Source: Cobetia sp. L2A1 (lineage in GTDB: Bacteria > Pseudomonadota > Gammaproteobacteria > Pseudomonadales > Halomonadaceae). From it: a stretch of 64,000 nucleotides of DNA. The stretch is from contig NZ_CP047025.1 of NCBI RefSeq assembly GCF_009796845.1, positions 3,348,001 through 3,412,000 on the forward strand, read 5' to 3'. The notes under the pieces are model-generated. The model made no database searches. It worked only from the letters and a program-made list of their open reading frames with translations, and was not told where the DNA came from. Of the stretch, positions 36,220 to 47,268 are shown in pieces. Position 1 is the stretch's first letter; each line of letters opens with the position of its first letter. The translations under genes were made by a program, and so were the position numbers.

Positions 36220-37256
36220 AGTGCGTGACGCTCACGGCCACGACGTATGCGCACGATATCGGCCATCACCGCCAGGGCGATCTCGGCGGGTGTCTTGCTA
36301 CCCAGATTCAGCCCGATCGGCATCACGATACGGCTGATCTCTCCATCATTCAGGCCACCGCTGCGGGCCAGACGCGCCGCACGCGCCTGCGAGGTGCGCA
36401 GCGATCCCATCACCCCGACGTAGAAAGCCGGCTGGCGCACGGCCTCGATCATCGCCAGGTCATCAATGCGCGGGTCATGGGTCAGTGCCACCACGGCAGT
36501 CGCCGCATGGCAGCCACCGGCAGCGATGAAGCGTGACGGTAGTTCACGACGCAGCCTGACACCGGTCAAGGGGGCATTGCGTGCATCCCAGCTCGCCAGC
36601 ATTTCCTCACGCGGCTCGCAGATGATGACCTCGAACCCGAGGCTGACCGCAAAGGCGGCGCAGGCTTCCGCCACCGGCGACAAGCCCGCCAACAGCAGCC
36701 GCGCCACGGGACCGACCCGCAGCTGATAGCCGCTCGCCTGCCCGTTGGCGTCGTTCAGTCGCTCAACTCGCTCGCCCAGCCCACTGTCCTCTTCCAGCGC
36801 ACGGCGTGACGTCTCGCCGAGAATGACATGACGCAGACGCGGGGTCTGGCCTTCGAGTGTAGCTCGCAGCGCCTTCAGATGGGCAATGTCGTCTTCGCAG
36901 GCCGTGAAACGCTCGACCAGCACCTCAAGCAGACCCCCACAGGGCAACTCGATACTCGCGCCCTGATGCCCTCCCTCACCGTAGCGGATGACCTGAGCGG
37001 CGGCGGTGAATTCACCTTTGGCGAGACGTGCGAGAAAGTCGTCCTCGACGCACCCACCCGACAGTGAGCCACGATGCAGTCCCTCACCGCGCGCCACCAG
37101 CCAGGCGCCGGGCTCCCGCGGCGAGGAGCCGAAGGTAGCCAGGACAGTACACAGCCAGATTGGCTCACTGCTTGGCGCACAGGCCCCCGTTTCGGACGCC
37201 GAGGATTCCAGCCACTCGATCGCCTGACAGATCACTTCAAGATCTAGATGCTGCAT
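36216..37256 (-). CDS. xdhC: XdhC/CoxI-family molybdenum cofactor insertion protein
   Basis: A 346-residue protein with the N-terminal XdhC/CoxI domain (LATFGSSPREPGAWL, GSLSGGCVEDDF) and a C-terminal Rossmann-type domain (LLLAGLSPVAEACAAF, ALTHDPRIDDLAM, YVGVMGSLRT). Such proteins bind Moco, aid its sulfuration and insert it into xanthine dehydrogenase-type enzymes. It is coupled to mocA by a GTGA overlap and follows the hydroxylase large subunit by 107 bp, with a terminator-like hairpin in that gap. Confidence 0.9.
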   Translation of the reverse strand: MQHLDLEVICQAIEWLESSASETGACAPSSEPIWLCTVLATFGSSPREPGAWLVARGEGLHRGSLSGGCVEDDFLARLAKGEFTAAAQVIRYGEGGHQGASIELPCGGLLEVLVERFTACEDDIAHLKALRATLEGQTPRLRHVILGETSRRALEEDSGLGERVERLNDANGQASGYQLRVGPVARLLLAGLSPVAEACAAFAVSLGFEVIICEPREEMLASWDARNAPLTGVRLRRELPSRFIAAGGCHAATAVVALTHDPRIDDLAMIEAVRQPAFYVGVMGSLRTSQARAARLARSGGLNDGEISRIVMPIGLNLGSKTPAEIALAVMADIVRIRRGRERHAL

Positions 37257-37303
37257 CGGGAATCTCTCATGTCAGAAGAATACCCCGTCTCAAAAGACAG
37301 AAA

Positions 37304-37336
37304 ACCCGCCAGCCCGGAGTATCTCGGGGTGGCGGG
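37304..37336 (-). terminator. Hairpin between the Mo-hydroxylase and xdhC
   Basis: CCCGCCA pairs with TGGCGGG; on the minus strand the stem is followed by TTTTCTGTCTTTT. It may end most of the hydroxylase transcript and lower expression of xdhC-mocA. Confidence 0.7.
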
Positions 37337-37363
37337 CAATGCTATTGCGGGCGTCAGACGCGA

Positions 37364-39742
37364 TCAGACGTCGCTGAGCGCCGCCTTGAGGGCTGCGGGA
37401 CGCATCGGCAAATCACGCAGACGCACACCCACCGCGTGCTGGATGGCATTGGCGACTGCCGGTGCCACCACCGTGGTGCCCGGCTCGCCAAGGCCGACCG
37501 GCATCTCGGTGCTGTCGACGAATTCGAGATCCATCTGCGGCACCTGATGCATGCGCAGCGGCTGGTAGGCACCCAGATTCTGCGCGACTGGGCCACCGTC
37601 GCGATATTCGGTACCTTCGTGAAGGGCCATCGAGACACCCCACAGCAACGAACCCTCGAGCTGAGCCATGGCACCGTCGGGATGCGCCAGCGTGCCGGCA
37701 TCGACCACCGTCGTCAGTTTCTCGAGCTTGACCTCGCCAGAGGCGCGATCCACCTTCACGCGCGCCACGCAGGCGACCCAGGTCGGCATGCTACGCTCCT
37801 GACCGAAGCTCAGCGCCACGCCCATTCCCGTGTCGGCGGGCAGGTTGTCACGCTCGCTCCAACCTGACTTTTCCATCACGCGCGTGAGCACCGCGCGCAG
37901 TCGCTCGGCACCACCGGTACTGACCGGTGCCTTGCCAGCGTTGCGGCCTTCAGCATCCAACAGCGAAAGGCGGAATTCGGCCGGGTCCTGCTTCGCGGCT
38001 TGCGCCAGTTCGTCGATGTGCTGTTCGACCGCCCACAGCGTCCAGCCCGGCGCGACGGAGCGCAAATAGCCCGGGATGAAGGCGTCATGGACCGTCTTGT
38101 TCTGCTGTGCCCACACCCGTTGGGTGCCGACGTTGTACCAGTGATCGGCGCCGCTGATGGAGAAGGAGTCCAGCTTGCCGCCGCCTTCGATGGCTTCTGC
38201 CAGGAAGGCCGGTATCAGCGCCGCCGTCGGCCAGCCAGCCGCCGCGGCATGCTCGGATGCCACGACACGCCCGTTGGCATCGAGGCCGGAACGCAGACGC
38301 TGCACCGACGGTGAACGCACACAGTCGAAACGGCTATCGTCAGCGCGCGTGAAGATCATCTTCACCGGGCGTCCCATTGCCTTGGCCGCCAGCGCTGCTG
38401 GTACTGCGTAATCACCATGCAGGCGGCGCCCGAACCCCCCCCCCAGATACAGCTGATGATGGGTGACCTTGCCGTCGTCCAGCTCCAGTGCCTTGGTGAC
38501 CAGTGCCGTCAGCTGGGACTGCTGCTGATTGCCGCAGTGGATGTGCCAATGGCCATCCTCTTCGTAGGCCAGCGCATTGGCCGGCTCCAACGTGAAGTGC
38601 AATACGCTGGACGTGGTGAAGGTGGAGTCCACCGTGGTGACAGCCCCTTTGATAAAAGGCGCAGGGTCGCCCTGGTCTACCAGCAACGAGCCATTGTCAC
38701 GACTCGGCGCGCTGACCAGACGCTGGCCCTCGTCCTGCATCATCGTCTCATCGATATGGTAGCTATCGCCCTTGCTCCACTCGACCTTGAGCAGATCAGT
38801 GGCACGCATGGCCGCCGAGAAATTATCGGCGATGACGGCCAGCCAGCCCTGACAGATACCGGACGGGTCCTTGAGCTCGATGGTCTGACGATAGCCGATG
38901 ACCTTCTGAGCCTCACTGTCATCCACGGCCGTGACCTTGCAGCCAAAGCGACTCGGTGGCATGACCGGGCGCGCATGCAATGTCTTGCCGACACGCGCTT
39001 CCACATCGGCAGGCAGGGTGTAATCGATGCCGTAGACCGCCTGGCCGTTGGTCTTGGCGGGTACGTCCAGCGCATTGCCCTTGGTGCCCAGCACCCGACG
39101 CTCAGATGCCGGCTTGAGCTCAATGGCTGCAAGCTCATCTTCCGAGAAGCTGCGCTCCAGTCCTGCAGCAATGATCTCACCGTAACCCAGTGACTGCTCG
39201 CCGCTGATGACACGGCCCTTGCGTGCCTTGCAGCTATCGACGGACACACCCATCTGCTTGGCACCCGCTTCAATCAGTGCGAAACGCCCCGCAGCGCCGG
39301 CTTGCGATAGCGGCTGATAGCTATGATTCACCGACCAGCTGCCGCCGGTGATCATGTAGCCCCACTTGGGGTCGCTATCGACATATTCGACTTCCACGGA
39401 CGCCAGATCGGCTTCAAGCTCCTCGACCACCAGGCGCGCCAAACTGGTCGCGACGTGCTGCCCCATCTCGGCCTTGGTGATGTGCACGGTGACGGTGCCG
39501 TCGATGGCGATGGCATACCACATGGTCGGCTCGAAGCCACCTGCCGCCAGCGTCTCGCTGGTCGAGTTCCCGGTACTGGCTGCCGCCCAGGATACGCCGG
39601 AAACACCGAAGGCCATCATCGCGGAACCGGCTACGCTACCAATCAGGAAACCACGCCGCGTGATACCGCTCTGGCCCGGCTTGTGCTGCGCTGCAGCCTG
39701 TTCGCGCTGGTGCTTGGCCAGCGTATCTTCAAACCTTGCCAT
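37364..39742 (-). CDS. Tat-exported molybdopterin subunit of an IorB/aldehyde-oxidase-type hydroxylase
   Basis: A 792-residue large subunit of the xanthine dehydrogenase family. A twin-arginine signal ([20 protein letters not shown]) precedes the mature enzyme, so it is exported folded. Moco motifs [10 protein letters not shown] and [16 protein letters not shown] (catalytic Glu) are present. ATG 39742 has GAGGAG upstream and lies 14 bases inside the small-subunit gene; the longer frame from 39898 reads the small subunit's strand out of frame. No FAD subunit or cytochrome c gene adjoins. Isoquinoline- or aldehyde-type oxidation is plausible; the substrate is unknown. Confidence 0.9.
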   Translation of the reverse strand: MARFEDTLAKHQREQAAAQHKPGQSGITRRGFLIGSVAGSAMMAFGVSGVSWAAASTGNSTSETLAAGGFEPTMWYAIAIDGTVTVHITKAEMGQHVATSLARLVVEELEADLASVEVEYVDSDPKWGYMITGGSWSVNHSYQPLSQAGAAGRFALIEAGAKQMGVSVDSCKARKGRVISGEQSLGYGEIIAAGLERSFSEDELAAIELKPASERRVLGTKGNALDVPAKTNGQAVYGIDYTLPADVEARVGKTLHARPVMPPSRFGCKVTAVDDSEAQKVIGYRQTIELKDPSGICQGWLAVIADNFSAAMRATDLLKVEWSKGDSYHIDETMMQDEGQRLVSAPSRDNGSLLVDQGDPAPFIKGAVTTVDSTFTTSSVLHFTLEPANALAYEEDGHWHIHCGNQQQSQLTALVTKALELDDGKVTHHQLYLGGGFGRRLHGDYAVPAALAAKAMGRPVKMIFTRADDSRFDCVRSPSVQRLRSGLDANGRVVASEHAAAAGWPTAALIPAFLAEAIEGGGKLDSFSISGADHWYNVGTQRVWAQQNKTVHDAFIPGYLRSVAPGWTLWAVEQHIDELAQAAKQDPAEFRLSLLDAEGRNAGKAPVSTGGAERLRAVLTRVMEKSGWSERDNLPADTGMGVALSFGQERSMPTWVACVARVKVDRASGEVKLEKLTTVVDAGTLAHPDGAMAQLEGSLLWGVSMALHEGTEYRDGGPVAQNLGAYQPLRMHQVPQMDLEFVDSTEMPVGLGEPGTTVVAPAVANAIQHAVGVRLRDLPMRPAALKAALSDV

Positions 39743-40331
39743 GAGACGACTCCTCGGCGGTAGAACGGATAGCGCTCTCATCGACAGAGGCGGTAGCACG
39801 CGGATCAAAGCTGCCCACACCGGCAGTCGCCGCCGTGGCGTCGGTCTGCTGACCGCTCGTCTGAGCAGTGGCACGTTCATTGGCGATGTTGGCGGCACGC
39901 TTCACGGCACGGTGGATACGCACGTAGGCCATGCAGCGACACAGGTTGCCGGCCATGGCGGCGGTCACCTGTTCATCGGTGGGGTTCGGCGTGTGCTTGA
40001 GAAAGTCGGCGGCCTGCATGATCTGACCGGACTGGCAGTAACCGCATTGCGGCACCTGCTCTTCGACCCAGGCCTGCTGGAGCGGATGATCGTCGTTGTC
40101 GGCCAGCCCCTCGATGGTGACGATATCGCCACCTTCGGCCGCCAGCACCGGCAGTACGCAGGTGCGCGCCGCAGTGCCGTTAAGATGCACGGTACAGGCG
40201 CCACACTGGGCAATGCCGCAACCGAACTTGGTTCCGGTCAGACCGAGATGCTCGCGCAGCACCCACAGTAGTGGGGTTTGCGGGTCGACCTCGAGACTGA
40301 CGGCCTTGCCGTTCAGAGTAAAGTTGGCCAA
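39729..40331 (-). CDS. 2Fe-2S subunit of the Mo-hydroxylase (IorA-like)
   Basis: A 200-residue small subunit. The plant-type cluster motif [15 protein letters not shown] and the second cluster motif [10 protein letters not shown]...NLCRCMAY give the usual eight cysteines. About 45 residues at the C terminus (after [11 protein letters not shown], rich in Ala, Thr, Ser) exceed the usual length of about 150 and contain no motif. The gene overlaps the large subunit by 14 bases. It has no export signal of its own and should travel with the Tat-carrying partner. Confidence 0.92.
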   Translation of the reverse strand: MANFTLNGKAVSLEVDPQTPLLWVLREHLGLTGTKFGCGIAQCGACTVHLNGTAARTCVLPVLAAEGGDIVTIEGLADNDDHPLQQAWVEEQVPQCGYCQSGQIMQAADFLKHTPNPTDEQVTAAMAGNLCRCMAYVRIHRAVKRAANIANERATAQTSGQQTDATAATAGVGSFDPRATASVDESAIRSTAEESSHGKV

Positions 40332-40605
40332 GGGGCTTCTCCTCAGGAGCGTGAAACAAAAACGTGAAATCAGGCAGCCACATCGTCCGCGACACTTTTC
40401 GCAGTCAGAGATGTACCCGGACAGACATGGGGGACAAAACGGTCATACCTCGATGACGATGTCATCGGGCATGCATCAAAGCGCATATCGAGACTATCGA
40501 GCTGCTGAGCATCGGTGTCAGGAAACCGACGACGCACAGCATGTCCATCAGCTCAGGCAACACCTCGGCAGCGGAATTCTACAGACCCTCGACTGCCGGT
40601 GGGGA

Positions 40606-40640
40606 TGCGTGGCAGGCAACAGTGTGATGCCTGCCACGCA
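40606..40640. repeat. 13-bp inverted repeat, hairpin 1
   Basis: TGCGTGGCAGGCA at 40606-40618 pairs perfectly with TGCCTGCCACGCA at 40628-40640. No T-run follows on either strand. Confidence 0.75.
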
Positions 40641-40649
40641 GAATACCCA

Positions 40650-40693
40650 ACGCAAGACGCCACCCCGCTGTTCCGCGAGATGGCGTCTTGCGT
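40650..40693. repeat. 13-bp inverted repeat, hairpin 2
   Basis: ACGCAAGACGCCA at 40650-40662 pairs perfectly with TGGCGTCTTGCGT at 40681-40693 around an 18-base loop. It begins nine bases after hairpin 1. Its left arm lies downstream of the minus-strand amidotransferase gene, so one or both may end that transcript. Confidence 0.75.
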
Positions 40694-40845
40694 CTCATGC
40701 TGCCCAGTATAGCGGCTGAGGCGAGCGAACATGTAGAAGCTGTACAAGAAACTGCGTAAAAACCGCGGTATCTCGAGACAAGAGCCGCTACCGTCAAGAC
40801 TGTCAGTACGTCAGATACGTCGCGTGGAGGTATCGAGCAACAGAC

Positions 40846-41568
40846 TCAAGCGACAGACATCCTGTCTTGCCAATACCGCATGAAGGCCAGCAGCCAATGC
40901 GTCATCACCACGCTGTCTGGCTCGACGCTCAATGAGGCCTCGCCCTCGCGTACGCGATGCTCGCCGATACGCTCACGCCGCAGCTGCATCAGATCACGCG
41001 AGTAGCCGGGACTGAATTCCGGATGTCCCTGCACCCCCAGACAGCTGCCGACTTCCAGCAGGTAGTAAGCACAGAAGCTGCTGTCGGCGAGTACCTGAGC
41101 GCCCTCGGGCAGCTCTGCCACCTGATCCTGATGACTGACGACCAAGTCCAGCCCCGACTGGGCCGGCTGCATCCACGGGCGCTGCTCTCGCACGCGGTTG
41201 AACGACAGGCCGACGCCCCAGCCACGCGCATGCTGCTCCACGCGACCACCCAGCGCCTTGGCGATCAACTGATGGCCAAAGCAGATACCCACCAGTGGTA
41301 TCTGCGCCGCGTGCACCTGCCGCACGAACCCACACAGCCCCTCAACCCAGTCGAGACCATCATTGACCCCGCACTGCGAACCGGTGGTCAGCCAGCCATC
41401 ACAGGCGGAAACGTCATCCGGCAACTCGCCCTCCAGACACCGCCACACACTGAGGCGAATCGACGGATCCACCCGCTTGAGCAGCGTCTCGAACATGGCT
41501 GGGTAGTTGCCGTGACGCTCGATCAATGCCGGGTTCACGTCATCGCATTGCAACAAGCCAATATGCAT
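40846..41568 (-). CDS. Class I glutamine amidotransferase-like protein
   Basis: A 240-residue cytoplasmic protein. The nucleophile motif is GICFGHQLIAKAL (Cys), with the His-Glu pair in QGHPEFSPGY. It is a stand-alone GATase1 domain, similar to the GMP synthase-like proteins that hydrolyse gamma-glutamyl compounds or serve unknown partners. ATG 41568 is fixed by GGGAGG five bases upstream; the longer frame to 41811 is not supported. Its neighbours give no substrate. Confidence 0.87.
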   Translation of the reverse strand: MHIGLLQCDDVNPALIERHGNYPAMFETLLKRVDPSIRLSVWRCLEGELPDDVSACDGWLTTGSQCGVNDGLDWVEGLCGFVRQVHAAQIPLVGICFGHQLIAKALGGRVEQHARGWGVGLSFNRVREQRPWMQPAQSGLDLVVSHQDQVAELPEGAQVLADSSFCAYYLLEVGSCLGVQGHPEFSPGYSRDLMQLRRERIGEHRVREGEASLSVEPDSVVMTHWLLAFMRYWQDRMSVA

Positions 41569-41842
41569 CGCTACCTCCCAAAGCCTCATGGCGCACGGGC
41601 CTGAGACACCCTCAAGATGTGGGCCTGAATTGATGTCACCAACCTCGCACCATCGCTCACCAAGCGAACGTATTCCTGCAAGGCTGACAGCGCTGTCGCT
41701 TATGCTACCGCTACTGACGTAATCGGGACGCGCCCTTTGATGAGAATAAAGTGAAATACATCGATCACGCGCTAAAGATGATCTTTCGTCCACGGACAGC
41801 GGCATAGGCAATCACGATGATAACGACAGAGGTGGGCCAGAC

Positions 41843-43033
41843 ATGCAACTGAACTGGAAGGCAGCAATTGCATTGGCCGCGCTGATATTGGCGATCAATA
41901 CCGGCGCGCGACAGGCAATGGGCTTCATGCTGCCGCCGATGGCGAGCGAACTGACCTGGGGGATGGGTAGCCTGTCCTTTGCGTTGGCCATACAGAATCT
42001 GGTATTTGGCCTGTCAGCGCCGATTGCCAGCAAGCTGTCAGATCGCTTCGGCACGCTGAGCATCTTCCTGGTCGGCAGTCTGTGCTACGCGGTGGGCATG
42101 GGCATCACTGCCATCTGGCCAACGCCGACGGTGTGGATGCTGGGGGCCGGGGTCCTGGCCGGCATCGGCATCGGGGCCACCACCTTCCCGCTGGTGCTGG
42201 CAGCCGTCACTCGCGTGGTACCGATCGAACATCGGGGGCTGGGGCTGGGCATCGCCTCTGCCGGTGGCTCGCTGGGACAGCTGATCTATTCCGTCGCCAC
42301 GCCGATACTGGTACTGATCGACTGGAAGGTCGCGATGTTAGCACTGGGCGCAAGCTGTCTGTTGTTGATTCCGCTGGCGCTCCCCCTGCTGCGTCGGCCG
42401 GCACCCGGCAGCCAGCCAGAACTTGAAGACCTGCCCATCGAGTGTCCGCTATGGCAAGACCGCCGCTTTCTGGCGCTGGCCGGCGGCTTCTTCGTCTGCG
42501 GCGTGCATGTCGCCTTCATCGCCACTCACCTGCCCAACTTCGTGGTCGCCTGCGGGCTGCCGCTGAACGTGGCAGGCAATACCCTGGCCATCATCGGGGC
42601 GCTCAACATCGCCGGTACCATCTGTTTCGGTGCCTGGGGCGGACGGCGTCACCCACCGCAGCTGTTGATGCTGATCTATCTGTGCCGCGCAGCCCTGGTG
42701 ATGGCGATGGTGGTCATCCCGCCAACCAGCGCCCTGCTTTACACCTTCGGCGCGATCATGGGCGTGCTGTGGCTGTCCACGGTGCCGTTGACCAGTCAGG
42801 CGGTCGCGCTCTACTTCGGTCAGAAGCGTCAGGCCTTCGTGTTCGGCATGGTACTGGCGGCCCACCAGATGGGCGCTTTCCTCGGCGCATGGGGCGGTGG
42901 CGTGGTCTATCAGATGACCGGCAGCTATGACCTGCTGTGGATCTCCAGTGGCGTCTTGGGCCTACTGGCAGCGCTTGTTCATTGGCCGGTGCGTCATGAA
43001 CCCAGAAGAGTCTTGCAGCCCCAACTGGCATGA
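41843..43033 (+). CDS. Major facilitator superfamily transporter
   Basis: A 396-residue membrane protein with about 12 helices. The loop 2-3 signature is SKLSDRFGTLSIF; a basic, Pro-rich central loop (RRPAPGSQPELEDLP) divides the halves. It resembles CynX/NimT- and OFA-type carriers for organic anions, but the substrate cannot be inferred. GAGGTG lies nine bases before ATG 41843. It is convergent with astB. Confidence 0.85.
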   Translation: MQLNWKAAIALAALILAINTGARQAMGFMLPPMASELTWGMGSLSFALAIQNLVFGLSAPIASKLSDRFGTLSIFLVGSLCYAVGMGITAIWPTPTVWMLGAGVLAGIGIGATTFPLVLAAVTRVVPIEHRGLGLGIASAGGSLGQLIYSVATPILVLIDWKVAMLALGASCLLLIPLALPLLRRPAPGSQPELEDLPIECPLWQDRRFLALAGGFFVCGVHVAFIATHLPNFVVACGLPLNVAGNTLAIIGALNIAGTICFGAWGGRRHPPQLLMLIYLCRAALVMAMVVIPPTSALLYTFGAIMGVLWLSTVPLTSQAVALYFGQKRQAFVFGMVLAAHQMGAFLGAWGGGVVYQMTGSYDLLWISSGVLGLLAALVHWPVRHEPRRVLQPQLA

Positions 43034-43064
43034 GTGAATGAGCGAGCGATAGATGTTAGCCACG

Positions 43065-43100
43065 AAAAAGCCCCCATCGGCATCCGGTGGGGGCTTTTTT
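43065..43100. terminator. Bidirectional terminator between the MFS gene and astB
   Basis: AAAAAGCCCCCA pairs with TGGGGGCTTTTT (12 bp, 11-base loop), with A- and T-runs on the two sides. Confidence 0.9.
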
Positions 43101-43126
43101 CTGATAGCGACGCTCGGCTCACGCGC

Positions 43127-44488
43127 TCAGCGCTGGAAGGCGTACACGCTGCCAACCTTCAATAGCTGCGTCAGCTCATCAAGTGCGGTGAGTGTCTCTT
43201 CCGCCAGTCGTGGATCTGCCAGATCAGCCGGTGTCAGGCTGTCGCGGTAATGACGATTGACCCAGCCGCTCAGCTCGCCGTGCAAGGTGTCATTCATCAA
43301 CACGCGGCCTGAGAGTGCTGCGCGCTCGGCATCACTCAGCACGACACGCAGACGCAGACATGCCGGGCCACCGCCATTGCGCATGCTCTGCTTGACGTCT
43401 TTCACCAACACTTCGCCAATGGGATTCGGCCCCGCCAGAATTGCACTCTGCAGCGCATTCCACACCGTTTCATTCTCCTGACACTCACCCGGCACCACCA
43501 GCGTCATGCTGCCATCGTCGTTGGAGAGCAGCTGCGAGTTGAACAGATAGGACGACACGGCGTCCTCGAGACTGACCGCCTCCACCGGGACGCGTATCGG
43601 TATCAGCGGCGTGGAAAGCTTGGCGCGAATCTCGTCGAGTACCGCCTCCTCATCGCGGAAGGCCAGCTCGTGGTAGAACAGCACCGAGCCATTGCCTACC
43701 GCAATCACGTCGTTGTGAAAGACACCTGCATCAATGGCATCCGGATGCTGCTGCGCGAACACGGCCTGAGCGTCGCTCACGCCATGCTGACGTGCCACGG
43801 CCTGGCTGGCTTCCAGTGTCTGGCGTGCTGGATAGCGGTGTGGCTCGACACCATCGCCACCGAAGGCCTGACGGCCATAGACGTAGAGGTGCACGCCCGG
43901 CCCGCCATGGCCATCGCACAGCCGCGTGTGATTGGCCGCGCCTTCATCGGAAAACGCGGGAGTGGCAGGCAGTGCGGCGTGATGCGCAAAGTGAGCATCA
44001 TCGGCAAAGATGGCCCCCAGAATACGTCCGGTGGTCGCGGGCTCCAGATAGCGGTGGAAACTCGACTGCAGATTGGCGGGCGTGAAATGCACCCGCCCAT
44101 CACCACTGTCGCGTGATGGCGTGACGGTAGCGGCATTCGCCGTCCACATGCTGGAAGCGGAGCACACCGCGCGCAACAGCTGTGGCGCCTGCTCACTGGC
44201 GGCCTTCAAGACGTCGGCATTGCTACCGCTGAAGCCCAGGTCCCGCAGCGCGCCGAGATCCGGGCGCTGCTGCGGCAGCAGAACCCCCTGTGCATAACCC
44301 AGATCCGCCAACGACTTCATCTTGTCCAGGCCTTGCAGGGCTGCTTCACGTGGATTGGAGGCTAGGCCGCCATGACGCATCGACGCCACGTTGCCGTGGG
44401 CCAACCCGGCGTAATTGTGCGTCGGGCCGACCAGGCCATCAAAATTCACTTCACGAAAGCCCGCGATCACGCGAGAGGCATCAGACAT
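43127..44488 (-). CDS. astB: AstB, N-succinylarginine dihydrolase
   Basis: A 453-residue enzyme that removes two ammonia and CO2 from succinylarginine to give succinylornithine, the second AST step. Motifs: [18 protein letters not shown] near the start, a His in [14 protein letters not shown], and the C-terminal [12 protein letters not shown] with the nucleophilic Cys377. AGGAGAG precedes ATG 44488. It is the last gene of astC-aruF-aruG-astD-astB, 107 bp after astD. Confidence 0.95.
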   Translation of the reverse strand: MSDASRVIAGFREVNFDGLVGPTHNYAGLAHGNVASMRHGGLASNPREAALQGLDKMKSLADLGYAQGVLLPQQRPDLGALRDLGFSGSNADVLKAASEQAPQLLRAVCSASSMWTANAATVTPSRDSGDGRVHFTPANLQSSFHRYLEPATTGRILGAIFADDAHFAHHAALPATPAFSDEGAANHTRLCDGHGGPGVHLYVYGRQAFGGDGVEPHRYPARQTLEASQAVARQHGVSDAQAVFAQQHPDAIDAGVFHNDVIAVGNGSVLFYHELAFRDEEAVLDEIRAKLSTPLIPIRVPVEAVSLEDAVSSYLFNSQLLSNDDGSMTLVVPGECQENETVWNALQSAILAGPNPIGEVLVKDVKQSMRNGGGPACLRLRVVLSDAERAALSGRVLMNDTLHGELSGWVNRHYRDSLTPADLADPRLAEETLTALDELTQLLKVGSVYAFQR

Positions 44489-44595
44489 GGATCTCTCCTG
44501 ACACGACGCCGCGGCGCCATGCTCATCAATGGGGGGTTATGGCGCTCTCAGGCCACCCTCGGCACACATTCACTTCGAGTCGTATTCGCCTCGAG

Positions 44596-46095
44596 TCACA
44601 GACGAATACCGGCGGGCAACGTATCCGGCAGCACCAGACTATCCGCTTCCATGGAGGCAACCGGATAGCTGACGTAGTCGGCCGCGTAATAGGCGCTGGG
44701 ACGATGATTGCCGCTATCGCCGATACCACCGAAGGGAGCATCACCGGAGGCGCCGGTGGTCTGACGGTTCCAGTTGACGATGCCCGCGCGGATACGCAGC
44801 AGGAAGTCATCCCAGTCAGCACGCTCACCCCCGATCAGCCCCGCCGACAGGCCGTAGCGGGTATCGTTGGCCAATGCGAGAGCTTCATCCCAATCCTGAT
44901 AACGATGCACCTTGAGTAGCGGACCGAAGAATTCTTCATCCTCAAGTGTCAGGCCAGTGACATCGATAAGCGCTGGGCTGAGCAGGCTGGTGCCCTCCGC
45001 CACACGCTGCATGCGCACGATGACATTGCCACCCAGCGCTTCAAGATCACTCTGGGCCTTGAGCAAACCATCAGCGGCCGCCACGCTGGCCAAACCACCG
45101 TAGAACGGGGTGTCTTCATCAAACTGACCGCCCACGCGCAGCTCGCGCAGGGCCGTGGCCAGGGCCTCGATGAGACGATCACCGACCTCACCCACCGGCA
45201 CCATCAGACGGCGCGCACAGGTACAGCGTTGGCCACCGGAGGCAAATGCCGATTGGATGATGGCAAGCACGACTGCCGCTTCATCCTGCACGTCGCGCAC
45301 CACCAACGGGTTGTTACCGCCCAGCTCAAGCGCCAACAACTTGCCGACCTGACCCGCAAACTGACGATGCAGTAACTTGCCGACCTTGGCGCTGCCGGTG
45401 AACAACAGTCCATCGATGCCTTCGGACTGGGACAGCGCCTGGCCTACCTCTGCCGCGCCCTGCACCAGATTGATCACGCCTGCCGGCAAGCCGGCGGCCT
45501 CCCAGCATTGCAGGGTGAGATCAGCGGTGGCTGGGGTCAGTTCAGAGGGTTTGAACACGCAGGTATTGCCCGCCAGCAGCGCAGGCACCATATGCCCGTT
45601 GGGCAGATGGCCCGGGAAGTTGTAGGGGCCGAAGACCGCCATCACGCCATGCGGACGATGGCGCAGCACCGCCTGGGTGCCAGCGACATCCTTGCTACGC
45701 TCGCCGGTACGCTCGTGATAGGCCTTCACCGAAATCGCGATCTTGGCCATCATTGCGCCGACTTCGGTGCGCGCTTCCCAGAACGGTTTGCCCGTCTCGC
45801 TGGCAATGCTGGTCGCCAGGGCTTCACGGTGTTGCTCCAGCTGCTCGCGGAAGCGCTCCACCACGACCAGTCGTGCCTCAAAGCCGAGCTTCGCCCACGC
45901 AGGGAATGCCTGCCGCGCGGCTGCGACAGCATGCTCGACCTGGTCTGCACTGGCAGCCTGTGCTTCCCACAACGGTGCGTGAGAGACAGGGTCAGCCTTG
46001 GCAAAGGAAGCCGCTTTACCCGGCAGCCACTCACCACCGATGTAAAGCTGCTGACGCACAGCGAGCGTGGCAGAAGTCGAAGTCGTATCGGTCAT
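44596..46095 (-). CDS. astD: AstD, succinylglutamate semialdehyde dehydrogenase
   Basis: A 499-residue NAD-dependent aldehyde dehydrogenase that makes N-succinylglutamate. The catalytic residues stand in LELGGNN (Glu) and [12 protein letters not shown] (Cys); [14 protein letters not shown] and [11 protein letters not shown] match AstD/AruD. ATG 46095 has GAGG six bases upstream; an ATG at 46107 or the frame to 46206 are less likely. It lies 141 bp after aruG. Confidence 0.95.
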   Translation of the reverse strand: MTDTTSTSATLAVRQQLYIGGEWLPGKAASFAKADPVSHAPLWEAQAASADQVEHAVAAARQAFPAWAKLGFEARLVVVERFREQLEQHREALATSIASETGKPFWEARTEVGAMMAKIAISVKAYHERTGERSKDVAGTQAVLRHRPHGVMAVFGPYNFPGHLPNGHMVPALLAGNTCVFKPSELTPATADLTLQCWEAAGLPAGVINLVQGAAEVGQALSQSEGIDGLLFTGSAKVGKLLHRQFAGQVGKLLALELGGNNPLVVRDVQDEAAVVLAIIQSAFASGGQRCTCARRLMVPVGEVGDRLIEALATALRELRVGGQFDEDTPFYGGLASVAAADGLLKAQSDLEALGGNVIVRMQRVAEGTSLLSPALIDVTGLTLEDEEFFGPLLKVHRYQDWDEALALANDTRYGLSAGLIGGERADWDDFLLRIRAGIVNWNRQTTGASGDAPFGGIGDSGNHRPSAYYAADYVSYPVASMEADSLVLPDTLPAGIRL

Positions 46096-46236
46096 GGCTT
46101 GCCTCATGGAGATGGCGCGTCGCCGAAGCGACGCTGACGAAAGGGGGACGAGGTGGTGGGTGTACCTCCCCGTGAAAGTCGGTGTGAAGGCCGATGCCTG
46201 AATCAACCCGAGAACAGAGAAGAGCCCGTGCGAATC

Positions 46237-47268
46237 TCAGCCGGCCAGCACGCGCAGGTAATCTCCCGCGGCAACCGCTAGCCGCCCAGCTTCATCACGA
46301 TGGAGGCGAACATGGCATTCGCCATCGTCATCCTGCGTGACACCATGGCTGATCCAGCTGGCGCGGAAGTCCGCCATTGAGGTAGTGGACGCCATGATGG
46401 AGGGCCGTTCAGTTGCGGGGGCATTGCCTTCTATCAGCTCGACGCGGGCCAGCTGACTGTCACGCACGGCGCGCACATCATCGATATAGGCTTCCACTGT
46501 CGGCCCGCCATCGAAGATGTCGACGTAACCTTCCCAGCGCAGCCCTTCCTTCTTGAGCATCGCCACTGCCGGCCGAGTGTGCTCGTGCACCTGGCCGATG
46601 GCAGCGCGAGCAGGCTCGGACAGGAACGGCGTGTAGATGGGAAACTTGGGCATCAGCTCGCCGATGAAGCTCTTCTGGCCCATGCCGGTGAGGCGATCGG
46701 CCTCTTCGAAATCCATCGGGAAGAAGTGGCTGCCCAGGCACTCCCAGAAAGGACTACGCCCTTCGGGGGTAAATACGCCACGCATCTCGGCCAGCACCTT
46801 GTTCGGAAATACCTCACGAAACTGAGCCATGAACAACCAGCGCACCTTGGAAAGCAGCGCACCATTGCGATCACGTCGCCAGTCTTCACGCAGAAACAGC
46901 GAGCAGACTTCAGCGTTACCAGTGTGGTCCGAACACAACGTCAGGGTGTCCAGGGTGCGATGGAGATTCAGCTGCACCGAGGAGTGCGCCAATGACCCCA
47001 GCCGGTAGTGATAGAACGGTGCATCGCTGCCGACACAGGCTTCGATGGCGCAACACCCGGCGATACTGCCGTCGCTGTCGTCTTCCAGCACGAAGAAGTA
47101 AAGTCGGTCTTCGGACTTTTCGCGGGCCTCGAAGGCCGCCAGCGTGCGTTCTATCTTGGCGATCAGAAATTCATGATTGTCGGGAAGCGAGGTGAAACCG
47201 ACGCCAGTTTCGCGCGCCAATACCTTCAGCCCTTCAATATCGTGTCGGGCAATCGGACGAATACGCAT
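46237..47268 (-). CDS. aruG: AruG, arginine N-succinyltransferase beta subunit
   Basis: A 343-residue subunit homologous to AstA. Visible: MRIRPIARHDIEGLKVLARE, TSLPDNHEFLIAKIERTL, RLGSLAHSS, RGVFTPEGRSPFWECLGSHF and a conserved YVDIFDGGPTVEAY. The ATG at 47268 shares one base with the aruF stop codon (TGATG) and has AGGAG upstream. With AruF it should form the heteromeric enzyme known from Pseudomonas, in contrast to the single AstA of E. coli. Confidence 0.92.
   Translation of the reverse strand: MRIRPIARHDIEGLKVLARETGVGFTSLPDNHEFLIAKIERTLAAFEAREKSEDRLYFFVLEDDSDGSIAGCCAIEACVGSDAPFYHYRLGSLAHSSVQLNLHRTLDTLTLCSDHTGNAEVCSLFLREDWRRDRNGALLSKVRWLFMAQFREVFPNKVLAEMRGVFTPEGRSPFWECLGSHFFPMDFEEADRLTGMGQKSFIGELMPKFPIYTPFLSEPARAAIGQVHEHTRPAVAMLKKEGLRWEGYVDIFDGGPTVEAYIDDVRAVRDSQLARVELIEGNAPATERPSIMASTTSMADFRASWISHGVTQDDDGECHVRLHRDEAGRLAVAAGDYLRVLAG

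Larger units (their letters stand above)
40332..40845. other. Intergenic region with two perfect hairpins, no gene
   Basis: No open frame here is convincing. It contains two neighbouring 13-bp inverted repeats (listed separately) and the promoter side of the Mo-hydroxylase small subunit. Confidence 0.55.

Noticed and set aside
39742..39898. Longer N terminus for the Mo-hydroxylase large subunit
   Set aside because: It overlaps the small-subunit coding sequence in another frame, and ATG 39742 has a strong ribosome binding site directly before the Tat signal.
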